A stretch of DNA of 64,000 bases, from NCBI RefSeq assembly GCF_032586175.1, contig NZ_JAWHTE010000002.1, positions 186,001 to 250,000 of the forward strand, in the 5' to 3' direction. Positions 7,784 through 17,710 of this stretch are shown here, piece after piece. The first letter of the stretch is position 1. Each line of letters starts with the position of its first letter. Under the pieces are notes generated by a model. The model had not been told where the DNA came from and did not search any database. It saw only the letters and a program-made list of their open reading frames with translations. Position numbers and translations under genes: made by a program. The stretch is from Ovoidimarina sediminis. GTDB lineage: Bacteria; Pseudomonadota; Alphaproteobacteria; Rhodobacterales; Rhodobacteraceae.

Positions 7784-10709
7784 GGGAGGGGCCCGGATTT
7801 ACGGGACACCGCCCGGGGCCGATCTGCCCCGGATCCTCGTGGAAGCGCTTGTCGCCAGGAAAGACGATGCGCCCGAGGGGCTGGCGCGCACGACGCTTCT
7901 TCTGAACACCCGGCGGCTTGAAAGGCGGGTGAGGGCGCTGTTCGATGGCCACGCGCCGCTTCTTCTGCCGCGGATCGATCTTGTCACCGACCTTGCGCAC
8001 CTGACGGGCCTTGCCCCGGGGGGAACCGACCTGCGGCGGTTTCTGAGCCTCGCGCAGGTGCTGGACGAGACGCTGGCGCGGATCCCCGACCTCGCCCATC
8101 CGGCGGCGGCGGTGGACCTGGCGCAGAGTATCGGCGCGCTTCTGGACGAGATGGCCGTCGAGCGGGTGGCGATCGAGGCGCTGGAGGATGTGGCGCTTGA
8201 GAACCAGTCGGAACACTGGGACAGGAACCGCCGGCTTCTGGGGGCGATCGGGGCCTATCTGGCCGCCGATCCGGCGCTGGGGGGCGCGGCGGCGCGCAAT
8301 CGGGAGGCGACCGACCGGCTGATCGCCGCGTGGCGGGTCGCGCCGCCCCGGTACCCGGTGATCCTTGCCGGATCGACCGGATCGCGGGGCACCACGTTCG
8401 ATCTTATGTGCGCGGTGGCGGGTTTGCCGCAAGGGGCGGTCATCCTGCCCGGGTTCGATTTCGATCTGCCCGCGTCGACATGGGACGCGCTGAGGGCGGA
8501 CCGGTTCGACCCGGTGGAGGACCATCCGCAATACCGCTTCGCGCGGCTTCTGAGCGCGCTGGATATGTCGCCCGACGCGGTGCGCCCGCTTGGCGACGTT
8601 GCCGAGGGGGGGGGGCGGCGGGCGCTTGTTTCGCTTTGCCTGCGGCCCGCGCCGGTGACCGATGCCTGGCTGGCGGAGGGGCCGGGCCTTGGGGATCTGG
8701 CCGCAGCCGTCGATGGCGTGACGCTTCTGGAGGCGGCGACGCTTCGGGACGAGGCGGAGGCGATCGCGCTGTGTCTTCGCGGCGTGGTGGAGGAAGGGAA
8801 GACGGGGGCCGTCATCACCTCGAACCGGGTGCTGACGCGCCGGATCGCAGCGGCGCTGGACCGCTGGGGGATCGTGCCGGATGACAGCGCGGGCGAACCC
8901 TTGGGGCAGACGCCGCCGGGGCGGCTTGTCTTGCAGGTGGCGGAATTGCGCGGGGCACCAGTGGCGGCGGAAGAGCTTGTGGCGCTGCTGAAGCATCCGC
9001 TGGTGGCGGTCGGCGAAGGGCGCGGGGCGCATCTGCGGCTGACGCGGGAACTGGAACTGTGGCTGAGGGGGGAGGCGGTTCCCTTCGTCGACGGGGCCGT
9101 TCTGGAGCAGTGGATCGCAGGAACGGCGCGCGAGGATGCGGGCGGCTGGGCGGCGTGGCTGGGCGGGATCTTCGCCGGGCTCGGCCCCGGGCCCGCGCCG
9201 GTTTCGGAGCATGCCGCGCGCACGCTGGCGACCTGCGGGACACTGGCCGCCGGGCCGGCGGAGGCGGCGGCTGGCGCGCCGGAGTGGGAGGACGAGGCGG
9301 GGCTTGCCACGCTTTCCGTGCTTGACAGCCTGCGGGCCGAAAGCGCGCCCGATCATATCGTGGGGGCCGATGGCTGGCGGCGACTGGCCGAAGCCGCGAT
9401 CCGCGCGAAGGACGTGCGCGAGGCGGTGATCACCGATCCGCGCGTGATGATCTGGGGGCCGCTGGAGGCGCGGGTGCATGGGGCGGATGTGGTGGTGCTG
9501 GCCGGTCTGAACGAGGGGACATGGCCCGAGGCGCCGTCGCCCGACCCCTGGCTGAACCGGCCGATGCGGCGGGCGCTTGGGCTTTTGTCGCCGGAACGGT
9601 CGGTCGGGCTGGCCGCGCATGACTTTCAGAGTGCGGTGACGACGGGCGAGGTGGTTCTGAGCCGCGCGGTGCAGGAGGACGGGGCGGTGACCGTGCCGTC
9701 GCGGTGGCTGAGCCGGATGACGAACCTGCTTCAGGGCCTGCCTGAGACGGGAGGCGAGGAGGCGCTTTCGGAGATGCGGGCGCGGGGCGAGACCTGGCTC
9801 GCCCGGGTGAGGGAGATGCGGCGGGTCGCGCCGGTATCGCCGGAGCCCCGGCCCGCACCGCGCCCGCCGGTGGAGGTGCGGCCCAAGCGGCTTCCCGTCA
9901 CCGCGATCCAGCGGCTGATCCGGGATCCTTATGCGGTTTATGCCCGCTATGTGCTGCGGCTGAGGCCCGTGGGCCCGTTGCGCCAGATCTCGGACCCGGC
10001 CTTGCGCGGGCAGATCCTGCACGAGATCTTCGACCGCTTCACGCGCGAAGCCCGCCGCGAAAGCGCGGGGGCAGAGGAGGCCCGGCTTCTGACCCTGTCG
10101 CACGAGGTTCTGGAGGCGCGGGTGCCCTGGCCCGCCGCACGGCGGCTTTGGCACGCGCGGATCGGGCGGATTGCCGAAGCCTTCGTGGCCTGGGATCTGG
10201 ACCAGCGGGCAAGGCGGGCGGCGGTGATATTGGAGACCAAGGGACAGGTGACGATCCCGGAGATCGCGTTCAACCTTGAAGGGCGGGCGGACCGGATCAC
10301 CACCTTCGTCGACGGCACGCTTGAAGTGGTGGATTTCAAGACGGGGAAGGCGCCGACGCGCAAGGAGATCGAGCATTTCGACCGGCAACTTGTGCTTGAG
10401 GCGCTGATTGCCGAGGCAGGCGGGTTTCGAGACGTGCCCGCCGCGCCCGTGGCCTCGGTCGCGCATATCGGGCTGAGCCCCGAGTTCGCGCTTTCGGTGC
10501 ATGGGATCGGGGATGGGGACGAACTGTTCGACCTGGGCGAGGTGCGGCGGGGGCTGATCACGCTGATCGCCGCCTATCAGCGGGAGGACCAGGGTTATGC
10601 CGCGCGGCGGGCGATGGCGTCGGTGCGGTTCGAGGGCGATTACGATCACCTCGCCCGGCTTGGGGAATGGGATGACGAGGCCCGGCCTGTGCCGGTGACG
10701 CTGAGATGA
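7770..10709 (+). CDS. addB: Double-strand break repair nuclease subunit AddB
   Basis: 979-residue AddB of the alphaproteobacterial type, partner of AddA in the RecBCD-like helicase-nuclease that resects DNA ends to a Chi-like site for RecA loading. The C-terminal nuclease domain (about 710-975) shows the PD-(D/E)XK core TLEVVDFKTGKAPTRKE. No Walker A P-loop is visible near the N-terminus, consistent with a helicase-dead subunit. The TGA overlaps the addA ATG (ATGA), so the two are coupled. Confidence 0.94.
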   Translation: MPALEGGARIYGTPPGADLPRILVEALVARKDDAPEGLARTTLLLNTRRLERRVRALFDGHAPLLLPRIDLVTDLAHLTGLAPGGTDLRRFLSLAQVLDETLARIPDLAHPAAAVDLAQSIGALLDEMAVERVAIEALEDVALENQSEHWDRNRRLLGAIGAYLAADPALGGAAARNREATDRLIAAWRVAPPRYPVILAGSTGSRGTTFDLMCAVAGLPQGAVILPGFDFDLPASTWDALRADRFDPVEDHPQYRFARLLSALDMSPDAVRPLGDVAEGGGRRALVSLCLRPAPVTDAWLAEGPGLGDLAAAVDGVTLLEAATLRDEAEAIALCLRGVVEEGKTGAVITSNRVLTRRIAAALDRWGIVPDDSAGEPLGQTPPGRLVLQVAELRGAPVAAEELVALLKHPLVAVGEGRGAHLRLTRELELWLRGEAVPFVDGAVLEQWIAGTAREDAGGWAAWLGGIFAGLGPGPAPVSEHAARTLATCGTLAAGPAEAAAGAPEWEDEAGLATLSVLDSLRAESAPDHIVGADGWRRLAEAAIRAKDVREAVITDPRVMIWGPLEARVHGADVVVLAGLNEGTWPEAPSPDPWLNRPMRRALGLLSPERSVGLAAHDFQSAVTTGEVVLSRAVQEDGAVTVPSRWLSRMTNLLQGLPETGGEEALSEMRARGETWLARVREMRRVAPVSPEPRPAPRPPVEVRPKRLPVTAIQRLIRDPYAVYARYVLRLRPVGPLRQISDPALRGQILHEIFDRFTREARRESAGAEEARLLTLSHEVLEARVPWPAARRLWHARIGRIAEAFVAWDLDQRARRAAVILETKGQVTIPEIAFNLEGRADRITTFVDGTLEVVDFKTGKAPTRKEIEHFDRQLVLEALIAEAGGFRDVPAAPVASVAHIGLSPEFALSVHGIGDGDELFDLGEVRRGLITLIAAYQREDQGYAARRAMASVRFEGDYDHLARLGEWDDEARPVPVTLR

Positions 10710-13700
10710 CCGGGCCCGATCCCGCCACGCTTGCGCAGATCCGCGCCGCCGACCCCGCCGGATCGACCTGGCTTTCGGCAAATGCCGGATCGGGGAAGAC
10801 GCGGGTGCTGACCGACCGGGTGGCGCGGCTTCTTCTGGATCTGGTGCCGCCGCAGAACATCCTGTGCCTGACCTTCACGAAGGCCGCCGCCGGGGAGATG
10901 CAGAACCGGCTTTTCGCGCGGCTGGGCGGGTGGTCGATGCTGCCGGATGCCGATCTGGAGGCGGAGCTGGATCGGCTTGGCTATGCCGGCGAACGGGATC
11001 TTCAGCGGGCGCGGACGCTGTTTGCGCGGGCGATCGAAACCCCCGGCGGGCTGAAGATACAGACGATCCATTCCTTCTGTGCCGCCGTGCTGCGCCAGTT
11101 TCCGCTGGAAGCGGGGGTAACGCCCGGGTTTCGGGAGCTTGACGAGCGGACGCAGGGGCATCTGATCGAGGCGGCGCTGGACCGGGTGGCGGAGGGCGAC
11201 CCGGAGCGCGCAGTGTCGCGTCTGGCCGCGCTGGCGCCGACCGTCGATATCGCCGCGCTGGCAGCGGAGATCGTGCGGCGGCGGGAGTATTTCGCCGATG
11301 CGCCGGAGGAGGCGGGCTTGCGCCGGGCCTGCGGCGCGCCTTCGGAGGCCGGGTGGCTGGCGCTGTGCGATGCGGCGCGGCTGGATGCAGGGGTGGCGGG
11401 GCGGCTTCTGACGGCGCTCGCCGGAGGCAGCCCGAACGATCAGAAGGCGGCGGCGGCGTTTCAGGATATCGCGCTTGATGCGCCCGATCCGGTGCGCGAT
11501 CTGCCGGTGCTGGAAAAGCTCCTGCTCTATGGGCCGAAAGCCAAGGCGGGGCCCTTTTCAGCGAAGATCGGCGCTTTTCCCACGAAGGATACCCAAAAGG
11601 CGCTTGGGCCCGACATGGATGCGATCGAAGCGTTCATGGGGGCCGTCGAGGCGGCGCGGCCCGCGCGGCTGGCCCGGCACCTTTTCGACCGGACGCGCGC
11701 CTTGCATGCCTTCGCCGCACCGCTTCTTGCGGAGTATGCCGAGGAAAAGCGCGCGCGCGGGATGGTGGATTTCGACGACCTGATCCACCTGACCCGCAGG
11801 CTTCTGGCGGAACGGACGACGTCGGACTGGGTGCGCTTCAAGCTGGATGGCCGGATCGATCACGTGCTGGTGGACGAGGCGCAGGATACGAGCCCGAGCC
11901 AGTGGGCGGTGATCGAGAGCCTGGTGGAGGAGTTCGGATCGGGAGAGGGCGCGCGCGATCTGCACCGCACGCTCTTCGTCGTGGGGGACAAGAAACAGTC
12001 GATCTATTCGTTTCAGGGCGCGGATGCGCGGGGGTTCGACACGAAGCGGCAGAGCTTTTCGGAGCGGTTGCGCCCGGCGGGGGGGCTGTCGTCGCGGGAG
12101 CTGCTTTATTCGTTCCGGTCGTCGCCCGCGATCCTGCGCGCCGTCGACACGGTTTCGTCCGGTACGAGCCTTGCGGATGGCACGGGCAGCCTGCACCGGG
12201 CCTATTTCTCGGGCCTGCCGGGGCGAGTGGACCTTTGGCCGCTGGTGGAGCCCGAGGACACGCCGGAGGAGGCGCCCTGGTTCGATCCGGTGGACCGGAT
12301 TGCGCCGAACCATCCCGCGCAGCGGCTGGCGGAGGGCATCGCGGAGTGGATCCGCGGCCTCGTGACCGATCCCGCGGCGGTCATCCCCACGAGCGATGGC
12401 GGGGCGCGGCGGATCACCGAAGGCGATTTCCTGATCCTCGTGCAGGGGCGGACCGGGACGGGGGGCCTTTTCAACCGGCTGATCATGGCCTGCAAGGCGC
12501 GCGGGCTGAGGGTGGCGGGGGCGGACCGCATGAAGATCCGGTCCGAGCTTGCGGTGAAGGATCTTCTGGCGCTTCTGTCCTTCCTCGCCCTTCCGGAGGA
12601 CGATCTTTCGCTGGCGGCCGCGCTGCGCTCCCCCCTGTTCGGGTGGTCGGAGCAGGATCTGTTCACGGCAGCGCATGGGCGGGGGGGCCGCTATCTCTGG
12701 CAGGTGCTGCGGGAGCGCGCGGATCATGCGGAGACGATGGCCGCGCTTGATGATCTGCGGCGCGCGGCGGATTTTTCCCGGCCCTACGAGATTCTCGAAC
12801 GCATCCTCGGGCGGCATGGCGGACGGGCGAAGCTTGTCGCGCGGCTGGGCGAGGAAGTGGAGGACGGGATCGACGAGCTCTTGCGGCAGGCGCTTGACTA
12901 TGAGCGCGCGGCGGTGCCGTCGCTGACCGGGTTTCTGACCTGGCTGGAAGGAGAGGACCTGGAGGTCAAGCGTTCGTCGGAGGGGGCCGGCGGGCAGATC
13001 CAGGTGATGACCGTGCACGGGGCGAAGGGGCTGGAACGGCCGATCGTCATCCTGCCCGACACGATGCGCAGGGAAGAGCGTGTGCGGGACGAGATCTTGC
13101 CCGATGCAACCGGCGTGCCGCTGTGGCGGCCCGGAAGCGAGGACGTGCCGGACGCGATGCGCGTGACGCTGGAGGATGCGAAGGCGGCGGCGCGGGAGGA
13201 ACGCGACCGGCTTCTTTACGTGGCGATGACACGGGCGGAAACCTGGCTGGTGGTGGCCGGAGCCGGGGAAGCCGCGAAGCGGGACGGTACGTGGTACGGC
13301 CATGTCGAAACGGCGCTGGGAGAGATCGGGGCGGCGGAGATCGATGGCATTCGTCGGTTCGAAAGCGATGGCTGGCCGGAGGTGGCGACGACGGCAGAGA
13401 CGGAGGCGCCGGGGGCGGAGGTGACGCTGCCCGACTGGGTGGCACGCGCGCCGGTGCCCGCGCCGGAGGCGGACGAGGCCCTGTCGCCGTCGGACCTTGG
13501 CGGGACGAAGGTTCTGCCCGACGAGGCCGTCGAACCCGGGGCGCTTGACGCCGCGCTGAAGCGGGGGCGGCAGATCCACCTTCTTCTGGAGCACCTGCCC
13601 GGGGTTCCGGCGGCGGAGCGGGGGGCGCGGGCCGTGGCGCTTCTTGCCCTGGGCGTCGATGCGGCATCGGAGGAGGAAGCCGCGGGGTTTGCGGCCGAGG

Positions 13701-14068
13701 TCGGGCGGATCCTCGATGCGCCTGCGCTGGCGTCGGTTTTTGGGGAAGGGGCGCTTGCGGAAGTTCCGTTCACGGCGCGGCCCGCGGCCCTTGGCGGGCG
13801 GCAGGTCAGGGGTGCGATCGACCGGCTTGTCTTTGCCGAAGACGGGCTTCTTGCCGTCGATTTCAAGACGAACCGGATCGTTCCCGAGACCCCCGGCGAG
13901 GTGCCCGAGGGCCTGCTTCGCCAGTTGGGCGCCTATGTGGCAGCGCTTTCGGAGATCTATCCGGGCCGGCCAGTCCGGCCCGCGATCCTGTGGACGGCGA
14001 ATGCCACCCTGATGGTGCTTCCCAACGATATCGTGATGGAGGCCCTGGGGCGTGCGGCTACATCTTGA
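10706..14068 (+). CDS. addA: Double-strand break repair helicase-nuclease AddA
   Basis: 1120-residue UvrD/Rep-type helicase with a C-terminal nuclease. Walker A ANAGSGKT is at about 25-32; Walker B/motif II is VDEAQDTSPSQW; later helicase motifs include GDKKQSIYSFQGAD, MTVHGAKGLE and LYVAMTRAE. The PD-(D/E)XK core LLAVDFKTNRIVPE lies near 1050. It is the motor and one nuclease of the AddAB complex. Domain order and length are typical of alphaproteobacterial AddA. Confidence 0.96.
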   Translation: MTGPDPATLAQIRAADPAGSTWLSANAGSGKTRVLTDRVARLLLDLVPPQNILCLTFTKAAAGEMQNRLFARLGGWSMLPDADLEAELDRLGYAGERDLQRARTLFARAIETPGGLKIQTIHSFCAAVLRQFPLEAGVTPGFRELDERTQGHLIEAALDRVAEGDPERAVSRLAALAPTVDIAALAAEIVRRREYFADAPEEAGLRRACGAPSEAGWLALCDAARLDAGVAGRLLTALAGGSPNDQKAAAAFQDIALDAPDPVRDLPVLEKLLLYGPKAKAGPFSAKIGAFPTKDTQKALGPDMDAIEAFMGAVEAARPARLARHLFDRTRALHAFAAPLLAEYAEEKRARGMVDFDDLIHLTRRLLAERTTSDWVRFKLDGRIDHVLVDEAQDTSPSQWAVIESLVEEFGSGEGARDLHRTLFVVGDKKQSIYSFQGADARGFDTKRQSFSERLRPAGGLSSRELLYSFRSSPAILRAVDTVSSGTSLADGTGSLHRAYFSGLPGRVDLWPLVEPEDTPEEAPWFDPVDRIAPNHPAQRLAEGIAEWIRGLVTDPAAVIPTSDGGARRITEGDFLILVQGRTGTGGLFNRLIMACKARGLRVAGADRMKIRSELAVKDLLALLSFLALPEDDLSLAAALRSPLFGWSEQDLFTAAHGRGGRYLWQVLRERADHAETMAALDDLRRAADFSRPYEILERILGRHGGRAKLVARLGEEVEDGIDELLRQALDYERAAVPSLTGFLTWLEGEDLEVKRSSEGAGGQIQVMTVHGAKGLERPIVILPDTMRREERVRDEILPDATGVPLWRPGSEDVPDAMRVTLEDAKAAAREERDRLLYVAMTRAETWLVVAGAGEAAKRDGTWYGHVETALGEIGAAEIDGIRRFESDGWPEVATTAETEAPGAEVTLPDWVARAPVPAPEADEALSPSDLGGTKVLPDEAVEPGALDAALKRGRQIHLLLEHLPGVPAAERGARAVALLALGVDAASEEEAAGFAAEVGRILDAPALASVFGEGALAEVPFTARPAALGGRQVRGAIDRLVFAEDGLLAVDFKTNRIVPETPGEVPEGLLRQLGAYVAALSEIYPGRPVRPAILWTANATLMVLPNDIVMEALGRAATS

Positions 14069-14093
14069 CGTTCCGCGGCTGCGTTCCTAGGTT
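14065..14093 (+). promoter_or_regulatory. Candidate housekeeping promoter for trxA
   Basis: TTGACG (14065-14070), a 17-bp spacer, and TAGGTT (14088-14093), 37 bp before the trxA ATG and overlapping the addA stop. The -35 is good and the -10 moderate. This would allow thioredoxin to be expressed independently of addBA. Confidence 0.4.
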
Positions 14094-14130
14094 TTCCCTT
14101 CAATTCGAATCCCGCGTCAGGAGAAGCCAA

Positions 14131-14451
14131 ATGGGCACCGTCGCCGTAACGGACGAAACCTTCGATGCCGAAGTTCGGCAGTCGGACATCCCCGTCGTAG
14201 TCGATTTCTGGGCAGAGTGGTGTGGCCCCTGCAAGCAGATCGGCCCGGCGCTCGAAGAGCTGAGCGCGGAGTACGAGGGCAAGGTGAAGATCGTGAAGGT
14301 CAACGTCGACGACAACCCGAACTCTCCCGCCCAGATGGGGGTGCGCGGCATTCCGGCGCTGTTCATGTTCAAGGACGGCCAGGTCGTGTCGAACAAGGTG
14401 GGCGCGGCGCCGAAAGCGGCGCTTGAAACCTGGATCAAGGAAGCGATCTGA
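14131..14451 (+). CDS. trxA: Thioredoxin TrxA
   Basis: 106-residue thioredoxin with the redox motif WCGPCK (C31, C34), the buried Asp in VVVDFWAEW and the cis-proline in GIPALFMF. It acts as a cytosolic dithiol reductant, recharged by thioredoxin reductase. The ATG at 14131 has CAGGAGA about 7 nt upstream; in-frame sequence reaching back to 13990 lies within addA and was rejected. It is followed by a strong intrinsic terminator. Confidence 0.97.
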   Translation: MGTVAVTDETFDAEVRQSDIPVVVDFWAEWCGPCKQIGPALEELSAEYEGKVKIVKVNVDDNPNSPAQMGVRGIPALFMFKDGQVVSNKVGAAPKAALETWIKEAI

Positions 14452-14476
14452 TCCGCCACCCGCCAGGGATGACCGG

Positions 14477-14505
14477 AAGGGCGCTGTCTGGCGCCCTTTT
14501 CTTTT
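14477..14505 (+). terminator. Rho-independent terminator after trxA
   Basis: Stem AAGGGCGC (14477-14484) pairs with GCGCCCTT (14491-14498) around the loop TGTCTG, followed by TTTTCTTTT-like sequence. It is a textbook intrinsic terminator 25 bp after the trxA stop. Confidence 0.9.
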
Positions 14506-14584
14506 GGCGATCCGGGCGTCAGCGGTTGCGGCCCGTCGGGTGCAGCGCCATATAGGCCCGCGAACATGAATTCGGAGCTTTCGG

Positions 14585-15139
14585 ATGTCTGACGCATTTC
14601 CCGGCTGGCACGGGACAACCATCATCGGCGTGCGCAAGGGCGGCTCTGTCGTCATCGCGGGCGACGGGCAGGTGAGCCTGGGCCAGACCGTCATCAAGGG
14701 CACCGCACGCAAGGTGCGGCGGATTTCGCCGGGCGGATCGGATGTGCTGGTGGGGTTCGCGGGATCGACGGCGGATGCCTTCACGCTGCTGGAGCGGCTG
14801 GAAAAGAAGCTGGAAGCCGCGCCGGGGCAGTTGCAGCGGGCCTGCGTGGAACTTGCGAAGGACTGGCGGACCGACAAGTACCTTCAGAAGCTGGAAGCGA
14901 TGCTGATCGTATCGGATGGCAGGGATCTTCTGGTGGTGACGGGGGCGGGCGACGTTCTGGAACCCGAGCATGACGTGACCGCGATCGGATCGGGCGGGAA
15001 CTATGCGCTTGCCGCCGGGCGGGCCTTGATGGACGGCGATCTTTCGGCAGAAGAGGTGGCGCGGCGCGCCATGGCGATTGCCGCCGATATCTGTGTCTAC
15101 ACGAACGGAAGCCTTACGGTGGAGACGATCACGCCATGA
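14585..15139 (+). CDS. hslV: ATP-dependent protease proteolytic subunit HslV
   Basis: 184-residue HslV (ClpQ), the dodecameric threonine protease that pairs with HslU. The catalytic threonine would be in HGTTIIGVRKGG (about T11), preceded by a short propeptide as in other alphaproteobacteria. Conserved AGDGQVS and GSGGNYALAAGRAL follow. The ATG overlaps the hslU start region by an ATGA junction at its 3' end, so the protease pair is co-translated. Confidence 0.96.
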   Translation: MSDAFPGWHGTTIIGVRKGGSVVIAGDGQVSLGQTVIKGTARKVRRISPGGSDVLVGFAGSTADAFTLLERLEKKLEAAPGQLQRACVELAKDWRTDKYLQKLEAMLIVSDGRDLLVVTGAGDVLEPEHDVTAIGSGGNYALAAGRALMDGDLSAEEVARRAMAIAADICVYTNGSLTVETITP

Positions 15140-16443
15140 GCGAACTGACCCCGCGCGAGATCGTATCGGAACTCGACCGTTTCATCATCGGGCAGAAGGA
15201 CGCCAAGCGCGCCGTGGCCGTCGCGCTGCGCAACCGCTGGCGGCGCAAGCAGCTGTCGCAGGAGATGCAGGACGAGGTTTACCCCAAGAACATCCTGATG
15301 ATCGGCCCGACGGGTGTTGGGAAGACCGAGATCTCGCGGCGGCTGGCGAAGCTGGCCCGTGCGCCGTTCCTGAAGGTGGAGGCCACGAAATTCACCGAGG
15401 TCGGCTATGTCGGCCGGGATGTGGAGCAGATCATCCGCGACCTCGTGGAAGCTGCGATCACGATGATGCGCGAGCAGATGCGCGAGGATGTGAAGGCGCG
15501 CGCCCAGCAGAATGCCGAAAACCGGGTGCTGGAGGCGATCGCGGGCGAGACCGCGCGGGAGCAGACGCGCGAGATGTTTCGCGAGAAGCTTCGCAATGGC
15601 GAGCTTGACGACACGATGATCGAGCTGGACGTAGCCGATACGGCGAGCCCGTTCCCCAATCTCGAGATTCCGGGCATGCAGCCGGGCCAGGGCCCCGGCA
15701 TGAACCTGGGCGATATCTTCGGGCAGGCCTTCAAGGGCCGCACCAAGCGGCAGAAGATGACGGTGGCCGAAAGCTACGACATCCTCGTGACGGAAGAGGC
15801 CGACAAGCTTCTGGATGACGAGGTGGTGAAGCGCAACGCGGTCGAAGCCGTGGAGCAGAACGGCATCGTCTTCCTCGACGAGATCGACAAGGTGGCCGCG
15901 CGGTCGGAAACCCGTGGCGCCGATGTGAGCCGCGAAGGTGTGCAGCGCGATCTTCTGCCCCTGATCGAGGGCACGACGGTGTCGACGAAATACGGCCCCG
16001 TCAAAACCGATCATGTGCTTTTCATCGCGTCGGGTGCGTTTCACGTGGCGAAGCCGTCGGATCTTCTGCCCGAATTGCAGGGCCGGCTTCCCATTCGCGT
16101 GGAGCTTCGCGCGCTGACCGAAGAGGATTTCGTGCGCATCCTGACCGAGACGGACAATGCGCTGACACTGCAGTATTCGGCGCTGATGGGGACGGAAAAC
16201 CTGACCGTCAGCTTCACCGAAGACGGGATCGCGGCGCTGGCGCGGATCGCGGCGCAGGTGAACCAGTCGGTCGAGAATATCGGGGCGCGGCGGCTTTACA
16301 CGGTTCTGGAACGGGTGTTCGAGGATCTGAGTTTCACCGCCCCCGACCGGGCCGGCGAAACGGTAACCATCGATGGGGCCTTCGTCGAAAAGCATCTTGG
16401 CGATCTGTCGGCGGATACCGACCTGAGCCGGTACGTGCTGTGA
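15136..16443 (+). CDS. hslU: ATP-dependent protease ATPase subunit HslU
   Basis: 435-residue AAA+ unfoldase (ClpY). Walker A is GPTGVGKT (about 57-64), Walker B is IVFLDEIDKV, the pore-loop region is KFTEVGYVGRD, and the C-terminal tail DLSRYVL docks into HslV. The I-domain insertion (about 110-230) is present. Start and length fit the family. It is overlapped 4 nt by hslV. Confidence 0.97.
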   Translation: MSELTPREIVSELDRFIIGQKDAKRAVAVALRNRWRRKQLSQEMQDEVYPKNILMIGPTGVGKTEISRRLAKLARAPFLKVEATKFTEVGYVGRDVEQIIRDLVEAAITMMREQMREDVKARAQQNAENRVLEAIAGETAREQTREMFREKLRNGELDDTMIELDVADTASPFPNLEIPGMQPGQGPGMNLGDIFGQAFKGRTKRQKMTVAESYDILVTEEADKLLDDEVVKRNAVEAVEQNGIVFLDEIDKVAARSETRGADVSREGVQRDLLPLIEGTTVSTKYGPVKTDHVLFIASGAFHVAKPSDLLPELQGRLPIRVELRALTEEDFVRILTETDNALTLQYSALMGTENLTVSFTEDGIAALARIAAQVNQSVENIGARRLYTVLERVFEDLSFTAPDRAGETVTIDGAFVEKHLGDLSADTDLSRYVL

Positions 16444-16444
16444 T

Positions 16445-17710
16445 GTGCGCGCGCGGGTCTGCCGCGTGACGCTTGGCGCATTCCTCGTCCGGAACCGGGC
16501 GTTCCTGGGCGCGGGCGCGCTTCTGACCTTTCTGTCGAGTTTCGGGCAGACCTATTTCATCTCGGTCTTTTCCGGCGAGATCCGCGAGGCGTTCGGGCTG
16601 AGCCATGGCGACTGGGGCGGGATCTATGCCGCCGGCACGATCGCCTCTGCCATCGTCATGGTCTGGCTTGGGGCGCTGACCGACCACTACCGGGTGCGGG
16701 CGCTGGCGGGGTTCGTTCTGGTCGGGCTTGCGGTCGCCTGCCTCGTGATGGCGCTGAACCCGCTGGTCTGGATCCTGCCCGTCGGTGTCTTTCTGCTGCG
16801 GCTGTTCGGACAGGGCATGGCGAGCCACGTGGCGACGGTGGCCATCGCGCGGTGGTTTGTCGCCACGCGCGGGCGGGCGCTGGCGATCGCGTCGCTGGGT
16901 TTCGCAGCGGGGGAGGCGGTTCTTCCGCTTCTGTTCGTTTTCCTTCTGAGGATGACGGAGTGGCGGCTTCTCTGGATCGGTGCCGCTGTGGTTTCGGTTC
17001 TGATGATCCCGCTGATCATCCGGCTTTTGCAGGCGGAGCGGACGCCGAAATCCGTCGCCGAAGAGACCGAGGCGTTTGGCATGCGCGGGCTGCACTGGAC
17101 GCGGCGGGCGGCGGTCGGGCACTGGGTGTTCTGGATCATGGTGCCCGCGATGCTCGGACCGGCGGCCTTCACCACGGCGTTTTTCTTTCATCACGTGCAT
17201 ATCGCCGAAGTGAAGGGATGGTCGCACCTCGATCTGGTGGCGCTGTTCCCCGTCTATACGCTGGCCGGGGTGATCGCGATGTTCGTCTCCGGTTTTCTGA
17301 TCGACCGGTTCGGGAGTTCGGTGATCGCGGCGGTGACACAGGCGCCTTTCGCGCTTGGCTACCTGATCTTCGGGCTGACCGATACGCTGGCGCTGGGGGC
17401 GGTCGGTATCGTCTGTATCGCCGTCGCGGCGGGGATGAACACCACGATGCTGGGGGCGATCTGGGCGGAATATTACGGGACGCGGTTCATGGGATCGATC
17501 AAGGCGCTGGCCATGGCGGTGATGGTTCTCGGGTCCGCGCTGGGGCCTGCCGTGACGGGGTATGCCATCGATCTTGGGATCGACTTTCCCGATCAGCTGA
17601 CGGTGATCGCGCTGTGGTTCTGCGGCGTCTGCGTTCTGGTTTCCGTGGGGCTTTACCGCGCGCGGCGGTTATTTGCGCTGACGCCGGAGGTAGACGTAAT
17701 ACGCCCCTGA
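16445..17710 (+). CDS. MFS transporter
   Basis: 421-residue major-facilitator protein with about 12 hydrophobic segments and an MFS loop-2-3 style motif (GALTDHYRVRAL). The C-half repeat includes GFLIDRFGSSV. The substrate cannot be read from the sequence. The GTG start lies 1 bp after the hslU stop; a second GTG at 16466 is possible. The 3' end overlaps the convergent smr gene by 42 bp. Confidence 0.8.
   Translation: MRARVCRVTLGAFLVRNRAFLGAGALLTFLSSFGQTYFISVFSGEIREAFGLSHGDWGGIYAAGTIASAIVMVWLGALTDHYRVRALAGFVLVGLAVACLVMALNPLVWILPVGVFLLRLFGQGMASHVATVAIARWFVATRGRALAIASLGFAAGEAVLPLLFVFLLRMTEWRLLWIGAAVVSVLMIPLIIRLLQAERTPKSVAEETEAFGMRGLHWTRRAAVGHWVFWIMVPAMLGPAAFTTAFFFHHVHIAEVKGWSHLDLVALFPVYTLAGVIAMFVSGFLIDRFGSSVIAAVTQAPFALGYLIFGLTDTLALGAVGIVCIAVAAGMNTTMLGAIWAEYYGTRFMGSIKALAMAVMVLGSALGPAVTGYAIDLGIDFPDQLTVIALWFCGVCVLVSVGLYRARRLFALTPEVDVIRP

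Noticed and set aside
7599..10781. A 1060-codon open frame antisense to addB
   Set aside because: Composition is dominated by Arg, Pro, Gly and His as expected for the antisense of high-GC genes; addB has clear motifs and its own overlaps with murU and addA.
16033..16048. Possible third parS (TTTCACGTGGCGA)
   Set aside because: Only the left half matches; the right arm (GAAACA) is absent.
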